A stretch of DNA of 64,000 nucleotides, from positions 66,462,933 to 66,526,932 of the forward strand of contig JAYESD010000004.1 of assembly GCA_036927565.1 (NCBI GenBank), read 5' to 3'. This document shows positions 32,077 through 43,800 of this stretch, piece by piece; position 1 is the first letter of the stretch, and every line of letters begins with the position of its first letter. Below the pieces are notes generated by a model. The model made no database searches and was not told where the DNA came from. It saw only the letters and a program-made list of their open reading frames with translations. The position numbers were made by a program, and so were the translations under genes. Source of the stretch: Tuctoria greenei. Its lineage: Eukaryota; Streptophyta; Magnoliopsida; Poales; Poaceae.

Positions 32077-33060
32077 TTAGTATCTTTCAGAGCACCAGGT
32101 CACCTTCTTCGAGCTGTCGGTCACGCACGTGCCTTTGATGGTAGTGTCAGAGCGCTTGGCGATAACGTGCATTCCGAACAGCTGCATGGCACCTTCCCTC
32201 ATCGATGAGGTCAAGGTCTTCACGCTGGAGCTGGTCCTGCGTGGCTTCATCGAAGGTCTGGACCCGGAGGGACCCCAAGGTGATCTCTGGAGGAAGGACT
32301 GCTTCGGCTCCGTACACCAGGAAAAATGGAGTCTCCTAAGTTGACCGATTAGGTGTTGTCCTATTCGCCCAAAGTGTGGATGGAAGCTCTTCAATCCAGT
32401 TAGCTCCATGTTTTTTCAAGCGTTCATATGTGCGCGTATTGAGTCCTTTTAAGATTTCTGCATTTGCTCTCTCGGCTTGGCCATTGCTTGCTGGAGGAGC
32501 TACTAAAGCATAGCTAAGTTGAATGCCGAGGTCTTCACAATATTCTTGGAATGCAGCACTTGTGAATTGAGTTCTGTTGTCAGTTATTACTTTTTTTGGA
32601 ACTCCAAATATGCATATAATGGACTTCAAGAACTTGATTGCTGATTGTTTGTTGATTGTTACTACTGGAGTTGCTTTCGGCCACTTGGTGAACTTGTCAA
32701 TGGCGACATATAGGAACCTGTAACCTCCGACGACTTTTGGGAAAGGTCCCAAGATGTCCATGCCCCACACAGCGAATGGCCATGTAGGAGGTATCATCTG
32801 CAGTGATTGAGCCGGCGTATGAATCTGTTTTGCATGGAACTGACATGCTTCTCATTTTTTCACCAGCTCAACCGCATCCTGTAGTGCTATAGGCCAGTAA
32901 AAACCATGCCAGAAGGCTTTACCAACCAGTGTGAGAGAAGATGCGTGGTTCCCGCACTCTCCTCCATGGATTTCCGCGAGGAGATCGCGACCTTTTTCCC
33001 TTTCAATGCACCGCATTAGGATGCCATTGGCACCACATCAGTAGAGATCCCCTTCTACTA
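32077..33060 (-). pseudogene. Tat-2 integrase
   Basis: The core at 32797-32336 keeps all three acidic residues: GMDILGPF, VITDNRTQF and SNGQAERANAEIL. Upstream, the HHCC zinc-binding domain (about 33060-32830) has its first cysteine codon changed to TGA (before EACQFHAKQ). Downstream (32409-32077) is the C-terminal part after a frame change. When intact it inserts the element into the chromosome. Confidence 0.88.
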
Positions 33061-33419
33061 ATGTGTATCTTTTAGCCAATCTGACAATCCGGTCAGCGGA
33101 TACACTGTCTTCAGGAAGGATATTGTCTTTCAAGTAGCTCCGGATCTCCGAGATCCATGCATTGGAGCTAAGTTGATCTTCTGAGTCTTGCATGTTGGGT
33201 TGCCCGGAGCTTCCGACAGCACCTACGACCCTTGGTGAACGCTATGGTAACAGGGTCACCAGGACCGTCAGCTTCGAGGTGCTGGTCTCGCCCCCTTCGC
33301 TCAGTTCGGCAGGCTGAGTTGTTGGCTTTGACATCCTCTGGACGAAGATTCCTTCAGGAGCCGAAGCTTCGGTTGAGGCTTTCGTCGAGAGTTCATCAGC
33401 TTCGGAGTTATGAAGGCGC

Positions 33420-33832
33420 TAAACATGATGGAGGTCCACGACTTTGAAGTCCTTTCAAAGCCTCTGGTTTTCAAGGAGATAAGCAGCTAATTGGGAATTG
33501 TTACAGGAGCATTCACCTTTCACTTGCTTGATGATAAGCTGTGAATCTCCCTTCACCAACAGTTGTTTGACACCATAAGATAGTGCCACATTGAGTTCAC
33601 AGATGATGGCTTCATACTCCGCCATATTGTTGGTTGCCTTGAAGTCAAGGTGTACCATATACTTGACCTTCTCTCCAGTCGGAGCTAGGAGAAGGACTCC
33701 TGCTCCGGCCCTGCTTATGCATGGAGCCCTCGAAGTAGAGGGTCCAATGAGGTTCAGTGAATACTTTGAGCTCTGGTTTCTACTCACTGTGGCCCCCAGG
33801 GTTTGATGGAGAAGGAGTCCACACTGCCACAA
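33420..33832 (-). pseudogene. Tat-2 second (archaeal-like) RNase H
   Basis: RAGAGVLLLAPTGE, NNMAEYEAIICELNVAL, LLVKGDSQLIIKQV: the fold and motif order of the additional RNase H that Tat elements carry after the native one. The glutamate in AEYEA and the aspartate in GDSQL are present. Confidence 0.85.
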
Positions 33833-34107
33833 AGTCAGCGAAGGCTTGACTTTTAATTGCTTGTCTTGACACGAATTCTAGATCAAATTCTACCAGCTCT
33901 ACTGCCCACTTTACAATATTCCCAGTAGAATTAGGGTTATGCAAAATTGCACGTAGTAGAAAAGAAGTTACCACTGATATTTTGTGGGCTTGGAAGTAAT
34001 GACGGAGCTTTCTTGAGGCAATGAGGACTGCGTAAAGCAGTTTATGCAGCTCAATGTATCTTGTCTTGGCGTCGTGGAGTACTTCACTAATGAAGTACAC
34101 TGGGCGC
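33780..34107 (-). pseudogene. Tat-2 native RNase H, C-terminal part
   Basis: RPVYFISEVLHDAKTRYIEL, LLYAVLIASRKLRHYFQAH, AVELVEFDLEFVSRQAIKSQ. The frame is cut at 34107 by a solo LTR and continues at 35782. Confidence 0.85.
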
Positions 34108-35781
34108 TGTTGGCGGCTCCTAATGTATACTAACAAATAATCCCCGGCAATAGTGCTAGAAATTCTTGTTGGTATTACTTACGCACCATTAACTAATCAT
34201 CTCCAACTGATGTGTAGGAAATGCTTGTTAATGGTTCTATTGGATCACAGAGTAAATTCCGCAAGCGCACGGAGATATCATTGTAGCATTTCCCCTTAAG
34301 AGTATTCCCAAGGTTGTCATTTATTTGATCCCAAAGGAAGGTGGGGTAGAGACATAACAATCATTCATCAAATGAAAAGGGTAGAAAGATCTAGGTAAGG
34401 ATCTAGTAAGGATGGATAAAATAATATTGGACGTAGTGTGACACACACAGAAGCTTTCAAGTCTAAGCGGGGTAAAAGGATCCTAGAGGTTAGTTAAGGT
34501 TGATCGTTATGAAGGTACTCCTACTATGCTCTATTGTACATATACATAGTCTAAACTAATTATTCATAAGCTAGATCAATAGTGAATACTTAAGCTATGT
34601 GGTTCAACACATCGGGCACGGGCTTACCCCTAGCAATACTAGGGCTACTCCTGCCAAGAGCCTGTGGCATAGTCGAACGTGGAGGATTACAAAGGACAGA
34701 TAGGGTTGTCACCACCTACTGCCTACCTCTTCAATCTGTGGGTCTACGAGACATCCAATGCTACTTAGCTATCCTAGCACCATGCTAGCATATTAAGTAA
34801 TTACCTTAAGAGCCTAGGCACAATCCATCCTAAGGCAATGAATTGAATCACCATTGAACCAATGTTGATACACAACATAATTATCCGTACTAACCTAGTT
34901 ATGTTATAATTAACTAGACTATAGTGGGGGTCTATAGGTTCTATTATAATGAGATATGTTCATGATGAAATAGTCATAGAAGATATACCTTCCACATACA
35001 TGGACTCCACAGTCAAACAAGAAATGCTTTGCCCAAGTATATGTATAAGTAGAGACTAAAGATACTATCTTTATTATGCATAAAGTCACAAATACAAAAA
35101 ATAATACATGAGCCATACCTTTCCCAATGTAGGATTGGGAAGAGATAGACTCATTACTCCTTTCCCAATTTGGACTTGGGACTAGAGACTCTCCTCTCTA
35201 CATCCTAACTCCTCTAAGACTACGGATGATAGTGTATACAATAGAGATGAAGCTCAAGTGGTGTGTGTTGAAGTGACGGGTAGGGGGTCCTATTTATACT
35301 AGTGTTGAGGTCGGTTCCCGCCACCAAAAGCGCGCGAATCAGTCACCATTGACTCCTTCAAGCCAGGAGGAGCTAATAGCGTCGTTTGACCGTGTTTGGC
35401 GCCAGGAAGAGGTCGGCCAAACCAGGGGTTCGACCGACCTGGTCAGCACTCCAAACACGGAGTGCTTTCTCCAGGTGGCTGCCAGGTGGACCCCTTGATG
35501 TATATGGGTGATACACCATTGGATCTCCTCGGATACTTCTGTTTGTGGGCCATCTGATCCATGGGATGCCACATGTCATCGCTTGATTGGTGGGATGATA
35601 TTTTATAGGATTGATCCCTCTACATTTCCTCATTTCCAGAATAAAATGATGCATACACATATTTCTCCATGTCCAAGTGGAAATGGGTTAGATAGAAAGG
35701 TGATGTGTGCAAGAAATGACAAATTCTTCACATAATCGAGTTAAATTGACGGGTGAAATTGGTATATAATAGCCGTCAACA
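34108..35781 (-). mobile_element. Solo LTR of the Athila-like family
   Basis: 1674 bases, minus strand TGTTGACGGC ... GCCGCCAACA, TSD GGCGC at 34103-34107 and 35782-35786. It is homologous along its length to the LTR at 59815-61432. No internal sequence is present, so it is a recombination product. Confidence 0.92.
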
Positions 35782-36864
35782 GGCGCTGGACTGTCCGGAC
35801 CCCCCCCCAGAGGGGCCCGAAGCCTCCTCTTCATTAACCTGGACCCTTCCGAAGGGGTCTGGAGCTTCTTTTTGAATTTCCTGGTCCCTTCCAAAGGAAC
35901 CTAGAGCTTCTTATGGAGTGACTGGAACCCTACCAGAGGGGTCTAGATCTTTATGTTCAGCAGCAGTTGCTCCTTCGTTTGAAGGAGGTTGATCCTCCAG
36001 CATCTCGCCTTGAGGATATGTGCTTGAGGGTTGGTCCCCAAACTTGCCTTCAGGTAGTTCCGGACCCTCCTGGAGGGGGCTAGAATCCTGAATTGGGGAT
36101 GGCTCCGGTCTTTCCACGACCAAGACCATAATGACAACCTCTATAGTTGCCGAAATGTAAAGCAGTAAAGGCTCACCAGGGTTCGGAGCTACCTGAATTG
36201 GTATTGCGTTGAGGAGCTGCTTTAGCTCTTGAAACGCCTTTTCTACTTCTCCAGACGAGTGAAATGGTCTGGACTTGCTCAAGAGTTTGAAGATGGGTAG
36301 CGCTCGCTCTGCCAGTCTTGAGATAAACTGACTGAGCGTAGCTAGACATCCAATCAACTTTTGGACATCTTTGATGCGGGCTGGGGGCCGCATTTCTTCT
36401 ATATCTTTGATCATTGTCGGGTTTGCTTCAATTCCTCGATGAGTCACCAAGAAACCCAAAAGCTTTCCAGAGCTAACCCCGAAGACACACTTGTCCGGGT
36501 TCAGCTTATTGCGTGTAGTATGCAACTTGTTGAAGACGGCTTGTAAGTTGTCAAGGAGTGATTCCTTGTTTTTAATCTTCACGACGATGTCATCAACGTA
36601 CACCTCCAACAAGTCTCTAATTAACTCTCCAAATGTTTTGTACATAGCTCGCACAAATGTTGAAGCAGCATTTTTGAGACCAAATGGCATGGCAATATAA
36701 CAATACAATCCATCTACTGTTATGAAGGCAGTATGCTCTTCATCTTCCTTAGACATTTGGATTTGATGATATCCAGAATATGCATCTAAGAAACACAGTA
36801 GTTCGCACCCGGAGGTGGAACCCACTATCTGATCTATTCTAGGTATTGGAAATGGATCTTTTGG
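35782..36864 (-). pseudogene. Tat-2 RT palm/thumb and start of native RNase H
   Basis: FLDAYSGYHQIQMSKEDEEHT, MPFGLKNAASTF, the catalytic VYVDDIVV, LGFLVTHRGIEANP and LIGCLATLSQFISR are intact over about 300 codons (36825-35911). Both catalytic aspartate positions seen here are kept. The native RNase H begins at PLLLYISAT and is then interrupted by a Pro/Glu/Gly-rich stretch encoded by a 42-base minisatellite. The N-terminal part of RT lies beyond the solo LTR at 36870. Confidence 0.9.
35795..36090. repeat. About 42-base minisatellite inside Tat-2 pol
   Basis: Units around CTGGACCC(T)TCC.GAGGGGTCTGGAGCTTC start at about 35795, 35839, 35881, 35922 and, more diverged, 36057. The period of about 42 bases equals 14 codons, so the repeat can grow without shifting the frame. 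Confidence 0.75.
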
Positions 36865-36869
36865 ACATG

Positions 36870-38314
36870 TGTAAGCATCGAGTTCCCAAGAGGAGGGGTG
36901 AATTGGGCTTCTTTTCTAAAATTAAAGCAATAAAAACTTAATTACTCAAAGCCCAATTCCCTATGCACACAACCTATGCATTCAAGTGAAGAGTAACTTT
37001 GCGGTATATGAAATGCATAAGTGTAAGGGGAGAGGAAGAAAGTGCAAACTACCGAGGTGACACGAAGACACGGAGATTTATCCCGTGGTTTGGCAAGATC
37101 GTCAAGATCTTCCTACATCCACGTTGTGGCATCCACCAAAGGGTATAGCAACTCCCAAGTCACCGAGACCAGGGATCTTCACTATACTTCTCCGTTCGCC
37201 AACCTCGGCAAGGTGGAGCTCAAGCCTCATACAAGTTGGATCCTCCGGGCTTCCACAACCGTCTTGGCAAGCTCCGGAAGGCTCTCTCCAATACAATCAC
37301 CAAGGGACACTCCCTTACAGCTCTCAGTACACTAGAGACTCCAATCACCAAGAATGGAAGCACACAAGCACTATCTCTAGCAAGTTCTAGCCTGTCTCTT
37401 GGTGTGTAAGTGGTGTAGATGATGTAGAAGTGGTAGCTCAACGTCTTGAATGCTTGAGAATGTGTAAAGTAGCTCTGGTTGTCAAGACTTGTCAAATAGA
37501 CTGTTTGAAGGGGTATAAATAGCCAGCCTCCACGAAATAGCCGTTGGAAAAGTAGGCTGACATCACTGTTCTGCGAACATCGGATGATCCTTTGTTCTCC
37601 CTTCAGTTATTATCGGTCGAATCCAAATTAGCTAATGTCACTATGTCAGATATGAGCGTTGTTAGACCGATGTTACACTTGCCTTCCCTTCGGATGATCC
37701 GGTGGTACTTCATCCAGAATTGATTCAGAATTAATGCTTACTGGAGTGATCGACTGATGTGTTTATAGTTGTACATCGGATGGTCTGGTGTTACACTTGG
37801 TCCAGGGAGATTGCTTACTGTACCGATGGACGGATGTAAAATCCCCTTCATCATTGGATGATCCGGTAAGTACTTAGTTCTGAGGTCTTCTTCTTCTGCT
37901 AAACCAACTCGACCGATGTATTGTTTTCTGGAAACATCGGTTGATCCAGTTAGTTGATTTTGTTTTCTTCGAGTTGTTCTATGTGATTCTTTTGGAATTT
38001 TCTCGAGTGACCTCTTATACATTGGTTTGAAATATTCTTCTGATGATTATCAAGCATTGAGTGTTGTCAATATTGGTTGAATAATTTTCACATATGAGCG
38101 TTTTCTTCTAATCTTCATAAAAATTGATTGACCTCATAGAATGATTGTTTAGGGGTCTCCAATTATATCCAATGAGCAGTAGATGATATTCATATAGATT
38201 TCATTTGATTGTGATGAGTGATATGGGAGACCTTGCATCCACAAATTCATTAGTAAAATCCAACGGTTGTCATTAATCGCCGAAACCATACCTCATGGGG
38301 CCTATATGCTTTCA
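36870..38314 (-). mobile_element. Solo LTR, Copia (SIRE-like)
   Basis: 1445 bases, minus strand TGAAAGCATATAGGCCCC ... GATGCTTACA, TSD ACATG at 36865-36869 and 38315-38319. The frame of the Tat-2 RT (LNKAC to PKDP) runs on across the site when the LTR and one TSD copy are left out. The interior has several CGGATGATCCGG-like palindromes (37570-37950). No gag-pol is present. Confidence 0.93.
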
Positions 38315-38319
38315 ACATG

Positions 38320-38620
38320 CCTTATTTAAGGTGGTGTAGTCGATACACATCCGAAGCCTTCCACCGGCCTTGGGTACAACAACTGGGTTTGCCAGCCATT
38401 TTGGATGGAAGACTTCCTGGAAGAATCTATCTTCGAGCAACTTCTTGATTTCCTGTCGGATGAAGTTTTGCCACCCAATTGATTGTTTCCAGGGCTTCTG
38501 GTGTACAGGCCGGGCGTCTGGGTATATCTTCAGATTGTGCTCAATCACCTCCCTAGGGATCCCAGGTATTTGTGACAGTGGCCAGGCAAACACATCGACA
38601 TTAGCCCGGAGGAAAGTGAT
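38320..38620 (-). pseudogene. Tat-2 RT, N-terminal (fingers) part
   Basis: MPGI-type start of the RT: LKIYPDARPVHQKPW, EIKKLLEDRFFQEV, WLANPVVVPKAGGRLRMCIDY. It is cut at the LNKAC block by the solo LTR. Confidence 0.9.
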
Positions 38621-38851
38621 GAGCGCGAGTTCCTATTTGTTGTTCAGACCCCCAGATATACGGGTAGTCTGAGCAGCGTCAGAACCGACTTGGATGACAT
38701 TGACGCAAACATCGGCGTCGCCATTTGGTTGCACACGAGGTGCAGAGGTAGAGCCTTTGTGACGAATGCTTGGAGGATTCACAGCTGGCTCTTTTCTAGA
38801 TGCTTCCACTTGTGCTGTGTTAAGCGTATAGAGTTCTTCCAGAGCAGTGAC

Positions 38852-39640
38852 TCATGTGGTGCGATCTCCCCGGATCCGGAGAACACTCGTAGGTGTTGGC
38901 ATCTTCAATACCAAGTAAATATAATTGGCAGCGGACATAAACTTGTATAAAGCTGGCCTACCCAATATGGCATTGAATGGCAGACTTATCTGCGCAACGT
39001 CGAAGATCAACTTCTCGGTTTTGTAGTTCTCACGGGTCCCGTAGGTCACCGGCAGTGTAATAGAACCAAGAGGAGTGATGGTTCCCGGACCTACTCCGGA
39101 GAAAGGCTGGGATGGACGGAGGTCCGAAGGCCGAAGCTGAAGCTTAACAAAAGCTTTGAAGCTTATAAGGTTAAGCCCTGAACCTCTATCCACCATCACA
39201 TGGTGAATTTGGATATTGTTAATGGTGGGTGAAACCATCAACGAGAGTTGACCAGCCCCGATTATGTTTCGGGGACAGTCCGAAGCATCGAAAATGATGG
39301 GTGTGTCCATCCACTTTCGATGTGGTTCTACCCCAGCAGCAGGAGCTACCATGGCCATGTCCCGCCGCATGGTCTTGAGGATGCAACGAGAAGTGATGTT
39401 CCAAGAACCACCATAGATGGTGTTCAGGGTATTCCGACGTTCGTTGTCGGAGACATCTGAAACGTCATCGACAGTGTTGTTGATGGCTTTCAAGACCTTT
39501 TTAGGGTCCTGGAAACCTAGCTTATCATCAGCTGGAGTTTCGTCGACTTTTTGTTTTCCTTCCCTTTGACAGAAAGAAGCTTCTTCCCGACGCTTGTTGT
39601 AGCGCTCGGCAAGGTTCTGGACCTCCCGGCACTCTTCCAA
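38852..39640 (-). pseudogene. Tat-2 protease region
   Basis: Open for 262 codons. The N-terminal part has a C-rich block continuing from gag (EECREVQNLAERYNKRREE). The retropepsin part has VMVDRGSGLNLI, where the active-site D-x-G-S is kept with Arg in place of Gly/Thr, and the ILGRPALYKF flap-end block typical of Gypsy proteases. A short linker (38851-38621) leads into RT. Confidence 0.85.
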
Positions 39641-41065
39641 ATTGTGTCGATTCGTCTTGTGAATCGGACACCAAGCTTTAGAACTGTTGCCGTCCTCTGA
39701 TGAAGGACGAGGTCACTTCTCAGGGCGTGGCCCCCGGCTTCCAGGAGCTGCAGCAGCAGCAGCTTGAGCGCCAGACGACGACTTCTTTTTGTCGTTGGGC
39801 TTCTACTTCTTCTTGCCACTACCGGAGGTAGCGGCTTCATTTTTGGAAGACTCCTGATTGGCCTCCGGAGCTGGCTTGGAGTGCATTTCACAGTCCTCTG
39901 CAGCGCTAGCACATTTGTTAGTTAGGTTGAATAGCTCCATGACGCTGGTAACTTCCTTAATAGCCAGTTTCTCCAGCATCTTCTTATCTCGAACACCGTG
40001 TCTGAATGCAACGATAACAAAAGAGCTCGAGATAGATGGGATGGTATTTCGTACCTGGGAGAATTGCTGGATGAAGGATCGTAGCGATTCCCCCGATGTT
40101 TGCTTCACAGCAAACAAGTCCAATTCAGTGCCGGGTCGGGTGTAGGAGTTCCCGAAGTTGGCAGTGAATTGTTGGCATAGCTCCGCCCAACTATTGATGG
40201 AGTCGGGTGGAAGACTCATGAACCAGGACCTTGCAGTCCGGGTTAAGGCCACCGGGAAGTAATTGGTCATTACAGCCTCATCACCTCCTGCCGCCAATAT
40301 GGCAGTAGAGTAGATTTGTAGAAATTCGGTAGGGTTGATCGTCCTGTCGAATTTTTCCGACAAGTGAGGCCGGAACTTCTGTGGCCACCTGAACATACTT
40401 AAGTGCATGACCAGGGCAGAACAACCTCCTCCTACTCCTTGAGGTGCAGGGTTGTCACGAGCCTCACGCCTTTCGCGAGCACGCTTGATGTGAACTCGGC
40501 CGTCCCATTGCCGATAATGGCGATCCAGTTCCGACTGAAGGTCATGGGTCAGAATTGTAGTGATGGTATGGGTGCGTCGTTCCCTGGGGGGCACCGAAGT
40601 CACATGTTGGGAGGTGGCACGCCTCCTTTGTTGAGAGGCTTGTGGACCAAGCCAACCGGACAAGGTCCATCATTGTGAAGGTGCCCTTCCCAAAGGAAGA
40701 GGAACATGGTTACTGATGTCTGCAGCCGCAGTTGCGACCAGATGGTCAACAGCAGCCCTCCACTACTCCATAGCACCCTGGGGTGCACTTGGAGGTGGTG
40801 GATGTTGCAGAAGAGCTCGTGCGGCAATGAGCGTGTGCTCGGGGTTATTGTTTGTCGATGCAGTGGTCGATGCAGATGCCCCATCTCATTGACCAACATT
40901 GCTTGCCGGAACAGATGGTGCTACAACGCCTGCCGGAGCATTGGCACCAGTTGGTTGCTGAACGTTGGAGAGGTTGCTTCCAGCAGGTTGTTCACCATGA
41001 TTGCCGTTGGATAATCCAGCAGCTGAATTTACCATCTCGTGATCTTGGAAAAATGTTCCCCCTAC
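39600..41065 (-). pseudogene. Tat-2 gag
   Basis: The main frame 40663-39803 encodes FRPHLSEKFDRTINPTEF, ARSWFMSLPPDSINSWAEL, QQFTANFGNSYTRPGTEL and FIQQFSQVRNTIPS. After a stop comes a zinc-binding CPIHKTNRHNLEEC (about 39665-39625). Upstream (41065-40664) a Gln/Pro/Ala-rich leader region is broken by frame changes. It forms the particle shell. Confidence 0.9.
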
Positions 41066-41078
41066 CTGGCGCACCAAA
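41058..41078 (-). promoter_or_regulatory. Primer binding site of Tat-2
   Basis: TTTGGTGCGCCAGGTAGGGG on the minus strand directly after the LTR end. Confidence 0.8.
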
Positions 41079-41913
41079 TGTCAAAGTGTGCAATACGACA
41101 ATTCCCCCGGACCCGTTGAGAAACAGGCCGCGGAGGTTCTTTTGTGGTTAGGGGACGCAAGATCAAAGTCAAGATGGTGACCTCAGAGATTTACGTGGTT
41201 CGGGCCGCTTGAGCGTAACAACCTACTCCACGGGGTTGGTGTAATTGTATTGAGTGAGTTCGCTATGGTCCGGTTGCCATAGCTTCGGCCAGCCTCTTCC
41301 CCATGTTCGTGCGGTGTGGCCCTTTTATAGTTCTAAGGACTGACTGTTACAAAGCTGGCCTGGCCCAACATGTGGCCCTGTCATGCTTAATGACCTAATA
41401 CACCATCTAAAGAGTATTAAGTAAAATTAATGGTGTGGTAACGTGCCTTCATGGCAGCGTGACCGCTATTAATGGCACACTGATCGTGTGTCATTAATAT
41501 GGTATTAATGGCACATTATCAGACCTTGTAACTGCCACTTGAATGTCAATGTCTTGTCCGACTTGTATTTCCGTTAGTGACGAAGTTCCAGAGGCACCAC
41601 ACGTGTCGGATTCGGAGCTTCCCTTGCGGGAGAGGAGGTCCGGAGTTGCTGTACATGTGTCAGTACTGGAGCTCCTCTCTGACAGGGGCTAGGTCCGGGG
41701 CCGTTGTACACGTGTAGTCGTTGGAGCTTCCCTTGGTTGAGAGTTTTGTTCTGTGGTTATTTTACATGTGTTAACCCAGGAGTCAGTCATATGAGGGGAG
41801 CGGGTCCAGTGCAACGTGACATGTGGGACTAGCAAGGGCCTTCAACTCTAACGGTAGAACTTTCTTACTCTTGTTGCGGTGTCGTGGGGTACCTGGTACT
41901 TAGGGTACCGATA
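41079..41913 (-). repeat. 5' LTR of Tat-2
   Basis: Partner of 26002-26842. TATA box on the minus strand at 41331-41340. Differs from the 3' LTR by scattered transitions and a few small indels. Confidence 0.95.
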
Positions 41914-42540
41914 GTATCGCTTCCATGGTGAAATACAAAGAGAGAGGTGTCTGACTTGGTCTTAAAAAACCCAAAGAGAGCAAGTGCTTAGCGAAATGAC
42001 TATACCATGCTTGGGGAGCCTGCTTCAGCCATGGAGTGACTTGGTTAGGCGGCACACATGATCAGGATGAGACGAGTCAACAAACAAGAGGGTTAAACAC
42101 AATAAACTGTTTCTGAGAAGGTGCCATGCAGGAATGCATTTTTGCCATCTTGTTGATGAATACGCCATCCATGAGACATAGCAAGTGTGAGCACCGTACG
42201 GCTGGTGGCGGGCTTGACTATCGAGCTGAACGTCTCACAAAAATCGACACCAAGACGCTGAGTAAAGCCATGAAGAACCCAACAAGCCTTGTAGCACTCC
42301 AAAGTACCATCTGGCTGTAGTTTGTGCTTGAATATACACTTCCGAGTGACAATATTAACACCATGTGGTTGAGGCACAAGTTGCCATCTATGATTTGCCT
42401 GGAGAGAATCAAACTTGACGGTCATGGCTTGACGCCAATTTGGGCCAGCTAGAGCACTGCGATATGTCTTTGATATAGGAGAGAGCACAACAGCCTGAAG
42501 ATTGATCTTGTTGACAGGACGACGAAAGCCGGACTTGCCT
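41914..42540 (-). pseudogene. Copia-B RT, N-terminal part
   Basis: The frame from 42488 has SALAGPNWRQAM, NIVTRKCIFKHK, FCETFSSIVKPATSRTVL and IHQQDGKNAFLHGTF. The catalytic aspartate block reads QDGKNAFLHG (usual DVKNAFLHG), so the aspartate is present with one residue changed. Further frame changes follow near 42090. The RT continues at 26001 beyond Tat-2. Confidence 0.88.
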
Positions 42541-43795
42541 TAGGTGTGCATGCTGTGATCATTATGCACTAGCGGGACATGAACCGCGTTGCTCGGGGGA
42601 CGACGCCCCGCACTAGTAGCGGCAACCTGTGGTGAAGTTCCAACAGGAGCAGCAAGGAGGGGCGCACGATCTGGCATCGGACGAGATGCAGGAGATGCAG
42701 AGGGTGATGGCGCCACTGCAGGGAAGTCCACCATCGCCTGTGGTACTGCTGGGCCCAACAATGGAGGCAGCCCACTAAAGGAAGTAGTGGGAAGGCCCAC
42801 TATGTTAGCAGGAGACTGGGGCCGTTCCGGAGAGGCCGGTCCACACGATGAAGCGAGCAGCAAGACGTGGCCAACCTGGGAACTTGGCTCAACACCTGGT
42901 GTCGGGTCTGGAACAATAGCATGCAGGTGTGTCGGAGTAGGCATATCGTCATGCAGGGTGGTGGCTGGCTCACTAGTACCAGGAGCGTGCGCAGGGCACA
43001 CAACAAGCCTGGAGGAGGGAGCGTCCAAGTCAGCATGAGGTGGAGACGTCGTAGCACCTGCAGAAACAGAAGTCGGGCCAACCGGCAAGGTGATAGCAGT
43101 ACTATTGCAAAGGAAATCTATTGCATCACACGACATTGGTGAGGTAGACACCTCGGCAAAAGGAAATGAGGAATCATCAAAGACAACATGACAGGAGATT
43201 ATGATGTGGTTAGAATGCAGGTCAAGGCATCGATATCCTTTGTGGTAAGAGGAATATCCAAGAAAGACACATAGGGAGGAACGCGGTGAGAGTTTATCGG
43301 TGCTGTGGAGTAAGGTTTGGGTAGTGTGCACAATCAAACATGCAAAGATGGTCATATGAGGGTTGTTTGCCAAACAAGGCAAGGAATGGGGTGGAAAATG
43401 CTAGTGTCTTCGTGGGAAGACGATTGAGTAGGTATGTAGCCATTTGAAGTGCTTCTACCCAATAAAGTGGCGGTAGACTAGCCTGAAAAAGTAGCAAGCT
43501 TATAATGTTATTGGTGGTACGGATGATGCGTTATACGCCGTCGTTCTGTGGTGAGGTCTTAGGACATGACATGCGAAGAAGGACACCGTGAGTAAGAAAA
43601 AATGTGCGGGCTGCAAAATTATCAAATTCACGACCATTGTCACACTGAATTGCTTTGACTGTGTGGTTAAACTGAGTGCGCACATATGAGAAGAAATGTG
43701 CAATAGCAGGAAACGTCTCAGATTTAAGCCGGATTGGAAAAGTCTAAAGAAAGTGAGAGCAATCATCCAAAATAACCAAATAATATTTGTAACCC
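42541..43795 (-). pseudogene. Copia-B integrase core and C-terminal region
   Basis: The second catalytic aspartate is kept (QCDNGREFDN, about 43650). The glutamate codon of the SPQNGxAER block is a TAA stop (about 43530), removing the third catalytic residue. The SLPPLYWVEALQMATYLLN and VFLGYSSYHKGYRC blocks follow, then a long Ser/Pro/Ala-rich linker towards RT (43290-42541). Confidence 0.9.
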
Positions 43796-43800
43796 GACAC

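Larger units (their letters stand above)
26002..41913 (-). mobile_element. Tat-2: full-length Tat-type Gypsy with antisense extra ORF
   Basis: LTRs of 841 and 835 bases at 26002-26842 (3') and 41079-41913 (5'), TSD GTATT / GTATC (25997-26001, 41914-41918). In minus-strand order: PBS, gag, protease, RT, native RNase H, a second (archaeal-like) RNase H, integrase, spacer, then an ORF on the opposite strand before the 3' LTR. Dual RNase H plus an antisense ORF are hallmarks of Tat-lineage (Retand/Grande-like) elements. It holds two solo LTRs (34108-35781, 36870-38314). Stops and frameshifts are present but domains are well preserved. Confidence 0.93.
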
